DNA from: JBCBRR01 sp039029235
GTDB lineage: Bacteria; Bacteroidota; Bacteroidia; Cytophagales; Amoebophilaceae
Direction: 5' to 3'
Assembly: GCA_039029235.1 (NCBI GenBank)
Contig: JBCCGO010000007.1
Coordinates: forward strand, 1-33,592
DNA length: 33,592 nucleotides
Shown here: piece after piece, positions 33,154-33,592 of the stretch
Position numbering within the stretch: position 1 is the stretch's first letter
How the letters are laid out: every line of letters begins with the position of its first letter
Made by a program: the position numbers and the translations under genes
The notes under the pieces: model-generated
Told to the model about the DNA's origin: nothing
The model's database searches: none
What the model saw: only the letters and a program-made list of their open reading frames with translations

Positions 33154-33339
33154 AGTTACTTTTAAATAGTACAAACCTAAAGGAGCGGGAAGGTCTGGGA
33201 GCTCCTGGAAGGTGGCCCCAGGCGCTGGAGGGAGGGGGAGAAGGTCTATAGGTCGTTGGTGGGAAGATACATGAGGGCAATAGACAGGAAGGCGGTCACG
33301 CCACCTCTCTGTCTTGCTGTGACTGCTTGGTTTGTGCAA

Positions 33340-33592
33340 CTACAGGCTAGCTAGGTCTTGCTTACTCAGGCCGGCGGCTTGCTCGACTGCATCTACGCCT
33401 AGATGTAGGTTGTGGAGCATCGTCCTAGCTATTTCCAAATTTCTGGTTTGCATACCTTGTTGTACGAGTTGTTCGCCGTATGTCATGATGATCTCTTTTT
33501 TGTCTGTCAGTACTGCTTCAATAAAGCTATATACCTGCTTACCTACTTCTTGATTCTTTAAGGATACTGCATAGTGAAGCATGGCCGAAACG
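33340..33592 (-). CDS. PD-(D/E)XK nuclease-family transposase (Rpn-like), C-terminal part, cut by window edge
   Basis: The frame continues past the window edge upstream of MLHYAVSLKNQEVGKQVYSF. The visible part ends LEIARTMLHNLHLGVDAVEQ and AAGLSKQDLASL at 33340. The tail pattern, an ALTDKKE-like helix, the segment Q(L/M)xxGxxxxNLEIARxML and a short winged end (GLSxQDL), is that of the Rpn/YhgA-like recombination-promoting nuclease family often annotated as transposases in Bacteroidota. The catalytic PD-(D/E)XK part lies outside the window. Confidence is moderate because only the tail is seen. Confidence 0.65.
   Translation of the reverse strand, partial: VSAMLHYAVSLKNQEVGKQVYSFIEAVLTDKKEIIMTYGEQLVQQGMQTRNLEIARTMLHNLHLGVDAVEQAAGLSKQDLASL

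Noticed and set aside
33279..33311. Hairpin with GACAG/CTGTC and GGCG/CGCC arms downstream of the nuclease-family gene
   Set aside because: No T run on either strand and the arms are interrupted, so it is not called as a terminator.
33133..33339. Proline-rich minus-strand frame between the palindrome and the nuclease-family gene
   Set aside because: It overlaps the palindrome arm, has no family resemblance and lies in G-rich DNA. Likely chance.

Overview
The window looks like chromosomal DNA of a Bacteroidota bacterium, probably Cytophagales and close in lifestyle to host-associated lineages such as Amoebophilaceae. Three lines of evidence point there. Several genes have the phylum's own promoter (TTG or TTTG, about 20 bases, TAnnTTTG). 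It carries a DUF2851 gene, a family largely seen in Bacteroidota, and its rpsF-rpsR-rplI, yidC and sufB genes are of Bacteroidota type. It also carries many exported eukaryote-like repeat proteins (LRR, ankyrin, TPR, HEAT, and a J domain) together with decaying genes and insertion-sequence debris. The lineage is an inference from motifs; no search was run.

Layout. 1-3409 (minus): edge of an IS5-type element, then a carotenoid and light-repair cluster: lycopene cyclase, a crtZ hydroxylase remnant not previously obvious as an ORF, a class I photolyase, and phytoene synthase. 3498-4577: a broken sodium:solute symporter abutting a frameshifted IS5-type transposase. 4626-6819 (minus): truB and glutamate dehydrogenase. 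6916-7884: an exported leucine-rich-repeat protein. 8195-12086 (minus): DUF2851 and ftsK. 12586-14491: two tandem exported paralogues sharing an unrecognised domain, the second fused to a J domain. 14760-22257: yidC, sufB, valS and a small heat-shock protein with a strong terminator. 22391-28230: an accessory block of ankyrin proteins, HEAT/TPR pseudogenes and a stray uvrA 3' end. 28585-31800: rmuC, then rplI-rpsR-rpsF (minus) and divergent ung. 32203-33592: tRNA-Leu(UAG), a truncated IS110-type transposase ending in a perfect 35-bp palindrome, and a PD-(D/E)XK-type (Rpn-like) gene cut by the window edge.

How it fits together. Housekeeping genes are intact and sit as islands between stretches of exported repeat proteins and mobile-element wreckage, the pattern expected of a genome in reductive evolution with an active host-interaction repertoire. 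The least expected unit is the tandem exported pair at 12586-14491. It has a clean promoter and a shared novel domain, and the periplasmic or secreted J domain has an intact HPD motif. It is the best candidate here for an undescribed system. Carotenoid synthesis and photolyase in such a genome, with the hydroxylase already lost, suggest a recent or partial shift from a light-exposed life.
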